DNA from: Paralithodes platypus
Taxonomy: Eukaryota; Arthropoda; Malacostraca; Decapoda; Lithodidae
Assembly: GCA_032716605.1 (NCBI GenBank)
Contig: CM064506.1
Location: 15,449,779-15,513,778, forward strand
Reading direction: 5' to 3'
Length of the DNA stretch: 64,000 nt
Both the position numbers and the translations under genes were made by a program. Numbering within the stretch: position 1 is the stretch's first letter; each line of letters opens with the position of its first letter. The notes beneath the pieces are model-generated. The model had not been told where the DNA came from. It was given only the letters and a program-made list of their open reading frames with translations, and ran no database searches. This document shows, piece by piece, positions 51,226 to 61,897 of the stretch.

Positions 51226-51329
51226 CAATAGTACTTGCCGCATAATTGTGTTGTTTGCATTCTGTTAAAGTGATAACTCTGGTGTAGGGCTTTGTTTTGT
51301 TTTAATAGGCTATCAATCTTTTCACTATG

Positions 51330-51472
51330 ACTTAAATTGCTTCAAACTCCGTTTGTCCAGACATTTAGGCTCGAACATTACTTGATTTTGGCCCTGTCAC
51401 TTTTTCAACTTGGAGGGAGGCACTCGTTACAGACAGTTTTGCCTTTTGCCTACCTCATAAAAAAAAAAGTTT
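51330..51472 (+). repeat. 3' end of the poly-A LINE seen at 23.2 kb
   Basis: CTTAAATTGCTTCAAACTCC, GTTTGTCCAGACATTTAGGC and GAGGCACTCGTTACAGACAG match 23240-23400 in reverse. It ends in a short poly-A. Confidence 0.75.
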
Positions 51473-51769
51473 GAAAAGTGAACGTCTTGCAAATATTCTA
51501 CTTTATTTGCTATTGTGCTCCCTCAATCTTTGATTTAAAAAAAATTATAATACAGTTTAGCCTAGCTAGAAATAAGCCATAATCCACGAACGAAGCTTTG
51601 TAATTTTTAGTATGACGGTATTATTGGTAGGTAGGCCTATATTATTTAGCTAGCCTATAAACTCCAGAAGTTCCTATATAATTTGAGAAAATTGTCTACA
51701 GCCAGGTATGCCTAGTTAGAAACCTACAAAATCATCATCATCAGCCATTAGGAGTCCACTTGCTGGACA

Positions 51770-52470
51770 AAGGCCTCTCTTAACCTTTTCCATGACTCCC
51801 GAGACTTTACCACCCATTGCCATGTTACCCCTGCAGTCTTTTCTCTCTGTCTCTTCACCTCCTGTCCAGTCTTCTCCTATCGTCCTTTCCTTCTCTGGGG
51901 GTCCAGTGAGTTGGTGTTTTACTCCACCTATTGTCCTCTCTTCTTGCTACATGTCCTGCCCATCTCCACTTCTGCTCTTTAATAGTTTTAAGAATATCCT
52001 TGACTTTGGTTTGCTCTCATACTCACGATGCTCTCTTCCTATCTCTAAGTGTTATTCCTAGCATTGATCTTTCCATTGCTCTTTGCGCATTTCTAAGCTT
52101 ATTCTCCATTGGTTTTGTTAGTTTCCAAGTTTCAGATCCATAGATCATGGTTGGTAGCACACGCTGGTTATATACTTTACGTTTAAGGCATGTTGGTAGT
52201 GTACTTTTCATGATGTTCTTCTGTTTGCCGAATGCTTTCCATCCTAGAGTGATTCGCCTTACTATTTCATGTTCATTGTCTTTTGTTAGTTTCATTACTT
52301 GGGCAAGATAATTGTATTCTTCTACTTCCTCTAGAATATTGTTATAAATCCTAATTATTCTGCGTTGAGCCTTATCATTGTACATAACTTTGGTTTTACT
52401 CCTGTTCATTTGTAGACTTATTTTGAGTTTCTTTATTGAGATTATTGAGCATATCTTGGAGTTTTTCTGC
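51770..52470 (-). pseudogene. RTE-like LINE, thumb and C-terminal region
   Basis: The frame reads NRSKTKVMYNDKAQRR, EEVEEYNYLAQVMKLTKD, ITLGWKAFGKQKNIMKS, YGSETWKLTKPMENKLRNAQ and RAMERSMLGITLRDRK, then in another frame WRWAGHVARREDNRWSK and WHGWAVKSRESWKRL. The RAMERxMLGITLRDR phrase is characteristic of RTE-type LINEs. Frame breaks show it is inactive. Confidence 0.85.
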
Positions 52471-53194
52471 ATTATCTGAAATTAATACAAAGTCATCTAC
52501 AAATTGGAGATGGTTAAGGTATTCCCCGTCTACATTAATTCCGTTTGATTCCCATGAAAATGTTCTGAAAACCCTTTCAAGACAAGCTGTGAACAGCTTG
52601 GGTGAGATTGTGTCTCCCTGCCTCACTCCTTTCCCAATCTTTATCTTCTTTGTGTCTGTGTAATCGGACCACAGCAGTGCCTTTTGCGTATACTGTATAT
52701 TTTCTTAAGAGTTTTATATAGGTTTCATTAATTTGTTGTTCATGTAGCAAGTTTGGTATAGCTGTTATCTCTACTGAATCGAATGCCTTTTCGTAGTCTA
52801 CAAAAGCTAAACAAAGAGGTTTATTATACTCCGAGGTTTTCTCTATTAGCTGGTTCATTGTATGCAAGTGATCCATGGTTGAATATCCAGTTGTAAATCC
52901 TGCCTGTTCCCGAGATTGATTTTCATCTATAATTTTACCTAACCTATTTGTGAGGATTTTTGAGAACAACTTGTAAATAACTGATAAACTAATGGGACGG
53001 TAGTTGCCGAGATCTTTCTTATCGCCTTTTTTGTGAAGTAGAATCACTATTGCATTGCACCAAGTTTCTGGAACATCCCACTCACACAAACATTGGGTGA
53101 ACAGCTGAGCTACATTAGACCTCTTCTCCTGCATCCTTCAGAAGATCTCTTGTTACTCCATCATCTCCTGGAGATGTTCCACTTTTCATTTTGT
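52396..53194 (-). pseudogene. RTE-like LINE, reverse transcriptase
   Basis: Frames read KMKSGTSPGDDGVTRDLLKD, KKGDKKDLGNYRPISLSVIY, REQAGFTTGYSTMDHLHTMN, LAFVDYEKAFDSVE, then MRQGDTISPKLFTACLERVF and LQFVDDFVLISDNAEKLQDM. The catalytic box is FVDD instead of the usual FADD; both Asp residues remain. A frameshift separates the two frames near 52640. The TTAA MITE begins directly upstream. Confidence 0.88.
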
Positions 53195-53625
53195 TTAACC
53201 CTTGTCTAGCGTTTTTTTTTGTGGCTTATTTGGGCATATTCAGGCCCTCCTGAATGATAAATCAAGTATCTGCATGAAAAGAAATTTATTCAGCAAAAAA
53301 CTAGGCGCTAAAAGCTTCAAAATGAGACCAGAACGAGCTACGTAGCACTTGTGGTTCTCATACAGTGGTACCAGTAACATGGGAGTTTAGCATATAGCGG
53401 CATATTTTTCCCAGCTATGCTCACTACTGGCTACACTGCCGGCCTCTCGAGAACACAGGGAACATGAGTTAATGGGCGGCGGTAAGCCCTGGGAGTCGGC
53501 TGTCTGGCCCGCTGCGCTCCCGGCCATTTGCACTCGATTTTAACCCTTTACTAGCCTTAATAATGCTCCTAACTTGCTGCAAATTGGAGGCGGACTTAAG
53601 TCCGCCCCCGATCTTTAAGGGTTAA
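53195..53625. mobile_element. TTAA-flanked MITE inside the RTE LINE (family G)
   Basis: The left end TTAACCCTTGTCTAGCG and the reverse complement of the right end TTAACCCTTAAAGATCG are alike for the first nine bases or more. Removing it leaves one TTAA in a continuous LINE sequence. It is 431 bp. The interior has GGCGGACTTAAGTCCGCC, a perfect 18-base palindrome near 53590, and a subelement-like TTAACCCTTTACTAGCC at 53540. Confidence 0.78.
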
Positions 53626-54099
53626 GGCAGACCTTACCTAATCTACAGATATATGTGGGACCTTGCCTGTGTCTGTTGTTGAATCATTTGATGGAACTGT
53701 TTTCTTAGAACTTTTTGACTTGTTCTGTACAGTTTATTATTTCACCATTGCTGTCTCTCAAAGGATTAATTTGTTGCTTACCTAAGGCTAGTTTATGTTG
53801 TGTTAGTTTGAGGCTTTTTCCTTTCCTAATAGTTTCTTCAACTAAGTCCATGCTTCTTTTCTTTCTTTTTCCCGTCGTTGTTTGTTGATTGGCTCGTTTA
53901 GTTCTGCTCTCTCTATTTCATCTCTTTGTTTTTATTTCCATTGCTTTTCTTCATTTTATTAGATTTACACGAGTCTGTGAGTACTTGCTTTCTTTACTGG
54001 TGTTTGTGTTCCCTATCTTTTCTGCTGTTTGTGTAATTGTTAATGTTAGGTTTTCGTTTACTTTGTTGATGTAATTTTCATTGCTGTTGAGAGCTTGGA
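53626..54099 (-). pseudogene. RTE-like LINE, linker between endonuclease and RT
   Basis: On the minus strand it reads QALNSNENYINKVNENLTLT, ITQTAEKIGNTNTSKESKYS, a stop, then KGKSLKLTQHKLALGKQQIN, PLRDSNGEIINCTEQVKKF and a stop. The lysine-rich stretch before LRDxxG is usual for the pre-RT segment of RTE elements. Confidence 0.75.
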
Positions 54100-54812
54100 G
54101 ACGATATCCCTGTTACTGTCACGAAACATAACGACCTCAACTACATCCTCGGTACTGTTGTTCTACCCTCAACTTATGACCATGACGGACTTCCTGATAA
54201 GTCGACCCTCCTGTCGTCGTTGCGCTTGCGTTATCCAAATGTGCACGACGTTGATTTGTATAGTATCCCAAACAAATCAACTCCTTCTCATCCTCTCCGC
54301 ATAGCTCGCATTAAGTTTAGTGGACGTTCCCTCCCACGAGACGTCAGGATCGAAGGACAAAGGCGTGAAGTACGACCTTATGTCCCCAAACCGTTACAAT
54401 GTACAAACTGTTCCACCTTTGGTCACTCAGCTGGTAGGTGTAAGAAGGTTCGGGTGTGTGCCTTCTGTAGCTCCGTCAAACATGCTACCCGTTGGAATTG
54501 TGGCTCTCCAAAGTGTGTTAACTGTGGCCTTGAACACCATGCTCGCTCAAAGCAACGTGTGTTCTACATGTACAATGCTGAGTTAAAGCTTCTCATTAGT
54601 CGGTCAGGCATGTCTGTCTAGAGAAGCTAAGCAAGAACTGAGAGTAAGAGATGTTAAAGATCCCTCTAGAGATATGACTTACAGTGCTAGACTTCGTGCA
54701 CCTACAACTGACGTCTCTCCCGGTAGTCGACGACGTGAGGACAGTGATGCTGTGTTGGATTCACCCCTTCCTAGTCCAGCCACTGTTCCCCTCTCCAACT
54801 GATTTCATGCAC
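54100..54812 (+). pseudogene. I-type LINE ORF1 (gag-like), zinc-knuckle region
   Basis: The frame reads TVTKHNDLNYILGTVVLPST, SSLRLRYPNVHDVDLY, RIARIKFSGRSLPRDVRIEG, then knuckles CTNCSTFGHSAGRC, CAFCSSVKHATRWNC and CVNCGLEHHARSK, where a Cys has become Arg before VFYMYNAELKLL. It stops at TAG (54619-54621). The CCHC array and the following FYxYN motif are usual for ORF1 of I/jockey elements, which coats the element RNA. Confidence 0.85.
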
Positions 54813-55212
54813 TGAATACCCCTCCCCCTGTTCATGAAGCCTCCACCCCAAAAGCATCCGCGTCCCCTTCACCCGTAACTGATATTCAATCCTTGCCTCT
54901 TGCCCCGGCTCCCTCTACCGATGTTGACGATGTCATGGATTCTACCCCCTCCACCAGTAAACGCCGATTTTATGTTCTACATTCTCCCTCCTCAGATCGT
55001 CAATCTCCCTCCGTAAAACGTAAGACCCTCACAGCCCGACCTATGCCTCCCAAACCTCAACGTGTCCCTCCTCGCTCTCGCATCTTCCGCTCTGATATGG
55101 GTTCTCCGTCCCAGCCTCCCTCACTCCACACCCTCTACACCTGCGTCCCCCCCGCCTACTCGTCCTCGACCTCACGCACCATTCAATGTTACCGCCTCAG
55201 GCTCCCATGCAC
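54813..55212 (+). pseudogene. I-type LINE ORF1, Pro/Ser-rich region before the hAT insertion
   Basis: A frame of 129 codons (from 54893) reads PAPSTDVDDVMDSTPSTSKR, RFYVLHSPSSDRQSPSVKRK and MPPKPQRVPPRSRIFRSD. It is a low-complexity tail, resuming after the hAT element at 56359 with HCGCHDCFVREYRRTPTR. Frameshifts are present. Confidence 0.7.
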
Positions 55213-55599
55213 CAGTGTTTCCATACGTACGATAATTATCGTACATGTACGAGAATTTTACCCCTGGTACGATGTACGATAGTGTTTCTCATTATCGTAC
55301 GTTTTGTACGATAATTTTACGATTTCAACAAAAACTCTATTATTATATGAATTAAACCGAGATGCAACATAAATTGGAAGATAGTTCAGGGAATTACTGA
55401 ACATCCAAATAAATCTCTTCGATAATCACATTGTTTCATACACGTATTAATAAATTAATAAAGGGAGTAAGGAATTAATCAGAATTGGAAAGGGAACTAT
55501 ATAACACATCTGAGACAACCGAGGATTAGAAAGAATAGTTCATAATTATTTAGAACAATAGGCCTAGCCTACTAAATAAAGTTTTTGTAAGCGTTTCTT

Positions 55600-56115
55600 A
55601 AAAAGAACTTATTCATTTTTATTAAAGTATTAATTAAAATGTAAAACTTGCAAACTAAACAAACCAAACAAACCAAAATTGGGACAAGGACAATATAAAG
55701 TCAAATTAAATTATCAAAATCGCTATGTGGAAACAACGCTTACTAAAATGAAAATTATTAAATAAAAGAACACAATCCACCACATAGGGTGTACATCACT
55801 ACATGAGCAAGTTAATCTGTTTCCCAAGCAAACCAATCGCACATATAACAACGCACTATCGTCACGTTAAAGGAAGTAGTCAAGTTTGGGAAGTCCGGGA
55901 CGTTCTGGCAAATTTTACTAAACTCTGCATGAATAAAGAAACTACATGTTAAATGTCAAAATATTATTTAAAATCAAATTTGCAACATGACAAGACATTA
56001 ACAATAGTAAAAAATACAAATATTGATAAGATATCTATACTATTACAAAATAATATATAAAATACAGTACAGCACTCACTAACGATAGTGCTATCGGGTA
56101 GGTACCTGTAAACCA
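55600..56115 (-). repeat. dispersed repeat F, reverse copy inside the hAT element
   Basis: It is the reverse complement of 35690-36280, including GTACACCCTATGTGGTGGAT, GCATGAATAAAG/CTTTATTCATGC and GATAGTGCTATCGGGTAGGT. It could be the hAT interior or a passenger. Confidence 0.8.
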
Positions 56116-56204
56116 GTACCGGTATTACATTGTTATTTATTATCTTTATGTTGAATTTATTTTGGGCATTACGAATTAAATTAATAAATGCTTAACAACA
56201 TTCC

Positions 56205-56205
<1 letters not shown>

Positions 56206-56267
<62 letters not shown>
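56206..56267. repeat. (AT)n microsatellite
   Basis: About 30 AT units run uninterrupted, near the right end of the hAT element. Confidence 0.95.
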
Positions 56268-56269
<2 letters not shown>

Positions 56270-56358
56270 TGTGTACGATATTTTTGGTGCAAATTCCATA
56301 ATTTTGTGGTCACAATATGATAATTCAGCATTTAGAATCTGGCAACACTGCCATGCAC

Positions 56359-56715
56359 CCCACTGCGGCTGTCATGACTGCTTTGTGCGTGAGTATCGCC
56401 GGACGCCTACCCGCACTAAATCCACTGTTGCTACGTTGATACGCTCCTTTCTCCGTGACCGACGTTTACCAACCCCTGATAACACCGCCTCTCATAACTC
56501 TTCGTGCTTATGCGCTTTTCACTTAAAGTCACGTTCAGATCTTTCACACTCCAAGATAGCTATTATCCTCCATGACCTGTCCTCTAATGTGTCCCCCCAC
56601 TGTCCACGTCGAAACTCCCTGCCTTCTCATGACCCTCCCCCCAGACCCGTTCCTCTTCATCTCCAACAGCCGAACAGTGCTGTTAATTTACGTAACCTGA
56701 CGTCTCTCACTTAAC
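56359..56715 (+). pseudogene. I-type LINE ORF1, C-terminal part
   Basis: The frame reads HCGCHDCFVREYRRTPTRTK, STVATLIRSFLRDRRL, LCAFHLKSRSDLSHSKIAII and ends RNLTSLT before TAA at 56712-56714. The endonuclease ORF starts nearby with YNGIVMV-type sequence. Confidence 0.6.
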
Positions 56716-56719
56716 CTGT

Positions 56720-57513
56720 TCAATCCCTATATACTACAATGGAATTGTAATGGTCTCTCATCTAGAGTCCATCTAGGTGAGATCCAGTGTTTACTCCGTG
56801 TCTATAATCCATCACCAACTACCACCTTGCGTGCTGTTCTCTATCCCCTGATGGAGAATATGGCACAGCAATTTATGTCCATCATCGAGTAACTTTTGAC
56901 TTGTTTCCCATTCGTACAAGTTTCCTACAGCACTCTATCCTTACTCTTCATATCCCCGATGGTGACTCTGTTACCATTTGCAATATCTATAACCAACCTG
57001 CTTACAATTATGACCTTTCCTTGCTTTCTCAGTTTTTCTCTACACTACCCTCTCCCATCTTACTGTTGGGTGACTTTAATATTAAGCCCATAGCCCTATA
57101 TGGGACCCTACTTCCTCCAATCCTGATACAGCCGGTTCGCAGATTGAACATTTGCTGCTGAACCGTGACCTTTGCTGCCTTAATGAGGCCGACTCACACA
57201 CTTACTTTTCTGCTTCCCATCATACTTATTCCTCTGTTGATGTCACCCTGTGCTCCACAGCAATTGTTGATAAGTTCGAGTGGCGGGTCTGTGTTGATAC
57301 GTTCTCAAGCGATCACTTTCCTGTCATCCTGTCTTACTTGCAATTCCGTCCATGTCCTTCGCTCCCTCGCTATAACTTCCACAAAGCTGACTGGGACGCA
57401 TATGTCCACCACACCAGACAAATCCCACCTTTTAATCCCTTAAGGGATCCTGATGAAACGCATTCATTCCTCGTTAATTTTTTTACTAATGCAGCTACTA
57501 AGTCTATACCCTA
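56720..57513 (+). pseudogene. I-type LINE endonuclease
   Basis: In broken frames it reads LQWNCNGLSSRVH, HSILTLHIPDGDSVTICNIY, NQPAYNYDLSLLSQ, SPILLLGDFNIKP, SVDVTLCSTAIVDKFEWRVC and TFSSDHFPVILSYLQF. NCNG, GDFN and SDHFP are the APE-type nuclease motifs. Small deletions and frameshifts separate them. Confidence 0.82.
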
Positions 57514-58605
57514 GACGACTTCTTCCCCCCTACGTCGTCGAGTCCCATGGTGGGACAGCACCTTATCCACTCTTGCTAAAAGTAAACATGCATTAGGCCG
57601 CCGCCTCGATAGTCTCAATAAACGTTACAATTCTTTATGTTCACGCTTACCTTTACGTGATGATCTTCTATGCCATTCCATCTCGTTATTGATGGATATA
57701 TGTGCCATCAAACCTCACTACAATTGACTATCAGCTAAATTCGGTCGAGAAGTCATCCGTAGTAGATACGAATCCTGGAAAACTTATGTCTCCACCATTT
57801 CCCCGTCTACCCCGATATCATGCGTTTGGCATAAATTCAGGAATATTAACAGCCTTCACATTGCCCCTCCGCGCCATGCTTTGGTACACGGTGGCCGTAC
57901 TGTTCACGATCCCCTTGAGATATCGAACCTCTTGGGTCAACATCTTGCCCATGTCAGCAGTAATGAGAGGTTAGACGATAATTTCCGCCGCCATAAACTT
58001 GAAATGGAGTCGATCCCCCTCGACTTCTCTTCACCAGACACCTTTGATTATAATGCATGCTTTACTATGGATGAATTTGAACACGCACTCTCCAATTGTC
58101 CTAACTCCGCTCCTGGCCAAGATAACATAAGTTTTGCCTTACTCACTAACTTAGCCCCCCTTGCTAAATCCTACCTCTTGCAATTTTATAATCAGGTGTG
58201 GATCCGTCATCAATTTCCTACCTCATGGAAACATGCTATTGTCGTCCCAATTGCAAAACCTGGAAAAGACCCGAGCTTGCCCTCGAGTTATAGACCAATA
58301 TCCCTCACCAGTTGTCTTTGTAAATTAATGGAGAAATTGGTCAATACTAGACTTACTTGGTTCCTCCGTCAAAACACTATTCTCACTCCGACCCAATTTG
58401 GCTCTCAGAAAGATCGATCTACTCTGGACTCGCTTACGTTATTAGAATCTCATATCAAGCGTGGCTTTGAAAGTAAGTCCATCACCGTCGCCGTTTTCTT
58501 TGACATCCAGAAGGCATATGATACCACGTGGCGGCGTCCCATCCTGCAACTACTTCATGATAGTGGTGCCCGTGGCCATCTACCTTTTTTTTTATTTCCA
58601 ACTTT
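57514..58605 (+). pseudogene. I-type LINE reverse transcriptase, N-terminal part
   Basis: After a stop at 57512-57514 the reading continues in other frames (VPWWDSTLSTLAKSKHALGR). A 262-codon frame then gives FEHALSNCPNSAPGQDNISF, KPGKDPSLPSSYRPISLTSC, PTQFGSQKDRSTLDSLTLLE and VFFDIQKAYDTTWRRPILQL. GSQKDRS replaces the usual GFRxxRS. The frame shifts at a run of T near 58585. Confidence 0.85.
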
Positions 58606-59298
58606 CTTTCTGATCGAACATTCCAGACTCGAGTGGAGGGAATTCTTTCTAATGTCTTTCCACTCGTAAATGGTGTTCCCCAGGGCAGCGTTCTCAGCAG
58701 CAAACTTTTTGCCGCGGCCATAAATAAAGTCATTCAACAATTGCTGCCGGAAGTCCATGGCAGCCTGTACGTTGATGATTTTACCATCTATTGTACTGCC
58801 CGTACCCTCAGACATGCTCAACGTATACTCAACATCTCCATCCAACGGGTGATCGCCTGGTCATCTTCAGTTGGCTTTCAGTTTTCGGCTGAGAAAACTA
58901 AGGCAATAGTCTTCTATCGAGACAAACGCTGGCTCCGTGGCCAGTCAATAACGCTTCGAATGGGACCCTCTCAGATTTCTTTCTATCCCAGTGTTAAATT
59001 CTTAGGCGTAATCTTTGACCAACATCTCAACTGGAGAGACCATGTTCAGTATACTAAAGGTAAAGGCCTTCGTGCTCTCAACCTCCTCAGAAAACTATCC
59101 CATACCACTTGGGGTGCCAGACGTACCACTATGTTGATGCTCTACAAGGCGGTGGTTCTTTCCATCCTCGACTACGTCTGCCCCATTTATGGGTCTGCCT
59201 CTGCTTCCGTTTTGAAGATGTTGGACCCTGTACATATGCAGGGTATGCGTCTGTACTGGAGTTTTCCGTTCCTCCCCAAATACCTCCGTCTTAGCTGA
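58590..59298 (+). pseudogene. I-type LINE reverse transcriptase, palm and thumb
   Basis: The frame reads [33 protein letters not shown], catalytic GSLYVDDFTIYC, FSAEKTKAIVFYRDKR, VKFLGVIFDQHLNWRDHV and LSILDYVCPIYGSASASVL, then stops at TGA (59296-59298). YVDD is a normal active-site variant, so the polymerase core is intact apart from the breaks on either side. Confidence 0.88.
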
Positions 59299-59599
59299 GA
59301 GTGGCGAGCCCCCGCTCTCCCTCCATCGCGATTTAGTTACTATCCGCCGTGCATTAAAAATTAAACATAGTGACTCTCCCACTAATTCCCTTTTCAGTGA
59401 TATCTTCATTCCCGATCCGTGTCCATCTTCCCCCTCCTTTCCGATTCGTGCTACAATTCTCCTCAACTCTCTTGACTTTTACATTGCTGTTTCGCCGCCT
59501 GTTGTCTCCCCTTCCCCCCCTTGGGTTATCTCTCTCCCCAATGTTTGCACTCACCTCTCCTTCCTCTCTAAGAGATATCCTTTTGTCCCTAGCCATCAC

Positions 59600-60434
59600 T
59601 GCCAACACACACTCGAACACATACGTCGTAAAGGCCCCCATTTTGCCATCTTCACTGACGGGTCTAAGACTGACCCTGGGGTGGGCCTCGCTGCTGTGTC
59701 CTCTACCAAGCTCCTTCAGTTTTCTCTCCCGCCCCAAGCCTCTATCTTTACTGCTGAACTTTTAGCTATCCAATCCGCTATTGACATTATACGTGACACC
59801 CCTCAACAGCCCTTTATAATTTACAGTGACTCTCGTAGTGCCCTCGTAGCGCTCCGTGCTTATTCGTCCTCCCACGTAATAGTTTTAGCCATAAAACACG
59901 CTCTCCACGAGATGAGCCTACGTGGATTCCAGGTCCAGTTATGTTGGATTCCTGCTCACATCGGTGTCCGTGGCAATGAAGACGCCGATGCTGCGGCTAA
60001 GGATGCTATTCTAATGATCCCTCGCCAGCCCCACCTTCCGTTAGGTGATTGGCTGTCCTTACTCAAGCCTTCTATTCTTTGCACGTGGCAATCTCATTGG
60101 GATGCTCTACCCTGCAATAATAAACTCCGTGCAATCAAACCTTCTGTCCGTCCTTGGCCCTCGTCTTCCAGGTCTCACAGGTGTGAGGAAGTTTTACTAA
60201 CTAGACTTAGGATAGGCCATTCCCGGCTGACTCACGGTTATTTGATGTCCACTCCCCGCACTCCGCCCCCTACCTGCTCCTCCTGTCATTCCCCTCTAAC
60301 TGTTCGCCACGTCTTTGACTGCCCAGATACTGCCCGTCTGCGTACGGTTTGTTTTGGTACTAAATCATTCACTGACCTTTTATCCGATTCTCCGTCATTT
60401 TCCTTCCCCCCTATCGTCCGTTTTTTGCGTCGCC
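59600..60434 (+). pseudogene. I-type LINE RNase H domain and C-terminus
   Basis: The reading FAIFTDGSKTDPGVG, FTAELLAIQSAIDIIRDTPQ, FIIYSDSRSALVALRAYSSS, QLCWIPAHIGVRGNEDADAA supplies the four RNase H acidic positions (D in FTDGS, E in TAELLAI, D in YSDS, D in NEDAD). The tail continues with LLTRLRIGHSRLTHGYLMST and CSSCHSPLTVRHVFDCPDTA to RFLRRL, where the TTAA MITE enters. RNase H removes RNA from the hybrid during reverse transcription. This domain looks intact. Confidence 0.9.
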
Positions 60435-60917
60435 TTAACCCTCCAGCCCCGGCTACGCATTACATAAATATTGCCCGAAACTCGGGTGTTTTGGCCGAAA
60501 AACATCTAGGCTAGGCTATCATATCATTGTTATGCTGACTGCTTCCCGCATTCCCGTGCATCCCCAAGCGTAGCTGTGTTATTTACCTGTAGAATGGCGT
60601 TAAGTAGAGCTCTCTAAGTCAAGTGATTTGTGATGATGATTTCATTGGAGATAACTTTATGGCCAAAACAGCCACTTTACACTACTTTTCGATACTTAAC
60701 AACAACATACAGGCACACACGAACAAGCGACGCTCTCCTTCTTGTGGCCGGAGATGCGGGGCGTCGGTCCAGCCGGCTGTTGTTTACATGCGTCGGACCG
60801 ACGCCTCACACACCAAGGTCACAGGCTTTCAACCACTGGTACAATGTTGTACCACCCGGGTTCCTCGGGGCAAAACTTAATGGTACACACGTGTACCATC
60901 CGAGTTTGAAGGGTTAA
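60435..60917 (+). mobile_element. TTAA-flanked MITE, family B copy 4, inside the I LINE
   Basis: It is 483 bp with ends TTAACCCTCCAGCCCCGGCT and TTAACCCTTCAAACTCGGAT. Taking it out leaves one TTAA and restores RFLRRL-KLLSVI-stop for the host frame. The interior shares TTTTGGCCGAAAAAC, GCATTCCCGTGCATCCCCAA and TGTTGTTTACATGCGTCGGA with the copies at 39433 and 61898. Confidence 0.92.
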
Positions 60918-61020
60918 GCTCCTTTCAGTAATCTGATCCAATCCTTCGGGCCAGACCTATGAGAGTTCCGTATGGAGCTCAGTGGTCTGGTTAATCTGCT
61001 CTACATAACTAACTAACTGA

Positions 61021-61170
61021 GAGCTTGGAATATATTTTTAAGTTCTAACTGGAACTCCATCTTATTTCTATAGGCATATTTTCTTCCCGGGAACTAATCT
61101 TATTTCTTTTGGCTTTAAGATTGAACTTTTCTATGCAGCATATCATCACTGATATGTTAAAAGGGAAAAT
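61021..61170 (-). pseudogene. outer piece of the split RTE-like LINE
   Basis: On the minus strand it reads KFNLKAKRNKISSREENM and, after a frame change, MEFQLELKNIFQAL, continuing at 54099. It is the region between the endonuclease and the reverse transcriptase. The 5' truncation point is somewhere before 61180. Confidence 0.75.
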
Positions 61171-61359
61171 TGAGACATCGTAAATAGGGTAGGCCTGTAG
61201 GCCTGTAACTGCAAGGTCTTTACTAAACTGAATAAATTCTTGGGCCTAGAAAAATGATAGTCAGTCTAAATCATAAACGTCCCTCAAACTCTTTACAGTA
61301 CTGTAATTAGTAAACAGAATATATAATATCATATCACCAACCCACCAATTAACTTGCAA

Positions 61360-61475
61360 ATAAACCTAATGAATGAAATCAATGAAAGAAGTAAATACAT
61401 GTACAGTATGTGGTACTGTACTCTAACTATTTGAACGTAGGATACTGGCACCGAAATTCCAGAATAAAGCCAGAA
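61360..61475 (-). repeat. diverged copy of the 50.4-kb tRNA-like SINE
   Basis: GAAATCAATGAAAGAAGTAA, AATACATG, GTGGTACTGTACTCTAACTA and AACGTAGGATACTGGCACCG, AAATTCC follow the same order as 50440-50510. The B box is degraded (CTACGTTCAAA). Confidence 0.55.
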
Positions 61476-61897
61476 TAAAGTTTAAAAGACGTCACCGGTA
61501 CTGGACGGGTTAATAAAATTGTCTATCCTAGCCGATTCACAAGTTGTGCCACCAAAATGTTGTACTATCGCTTGTTTTTCACCCACAATAATCGCCTTAA
61601 CCGTACTTTACTACCATATGCATCACATAGTGATTTTCCGCACTCAAACACGATATATTTTGGAACCTCACAAAATAACTAATTAGCTACTATATACGTT
61701 TGTAATACGAAAACACACTTATTTGTTTTAGTTTTCGAAGATTCATAAAAATATTTTCTAACAGCAATATTGGAATATACTGTACTGTATATATATATAA
61801 TTTAAAATGGTAATTTTCTGCTCATATACTGTACAGTAATAGGGCCGTCGGGTGGAAAATATTAACTCTTGGTCTGTTTTTGACCATACATACAAGT
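61476..61897. other. intergenic DNA, nothing recognised
   Basis: AT-rich with short frames only. CTGGACGGGTTAATAAAA near 61500 could be an orphan TTAA-element end. Confidence 0.4.

Larger units (their letters stand above)
55213..56350. mobile_element. hAT-like nonautonomous element
   Basis: The 8-bp duplication CCATGCAC lies at 55205-55212 and 56351-56358. The inward ends are CAGTGTTTCCA and CAGTGTTGCCA. An 8-bp target duplication with CAGTG-type termini is typical of hAT. It is 1,138 bp with no transposase. The host ORF1 reading resumes after removal (SHA-PHCGCHDCF). It carries a reverse copy of dispersed repeat F and an AT microsatellite. Confidence 0.88.
54100..61020 (+). mobile_element. 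I-type LINE with RNase H, hosting a hAT element and a TTAA MITE
   Basis: Bounded by GAGCTTGGA at 54091-54099 and 61021-61029. It contains a gag-like ORF1 with zinc knuckles, an endonuclease, a reverse transcriptase and an RNase H, and ends ACTAACTAACTGA. Without the hAT (55213-56350) and MITE (60435-60917) insertions it would be about 5.3 kb. RNase H after the reverse transcriptase and CCHC knuckles in ORF1 are features of the I superfamily. Several stops and frameshifts are present. Confidence 0.9.
51731..61170 (-). mobile_element. RTE-like LINE, split by two later insertions
   Basis: On the minus strand its 3' end is a GATGATGAT tail (51731-51742). Reading 5'-ward it passes the C-terminus, reverse transcriptase, a TTAA MITE (53195-53625), then a linker to 54099, an I-type LINE (54100-61020) and a last piece to about 61170. 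The reading MEFQLELKNIFQALNSNENY crosses the outer junction without interruption, which shows that 61021-61170 and 54099 were contiguous. The 5' end is truncated. Confidence 0.88.

Noticed and set aside
60514..60917. C-terminal extension of the RNase H protein beyond RFLRRL
   Set aside because: The residues after RRL come from the inserted TTAA MITE. Without it the frame ends a few codons later.
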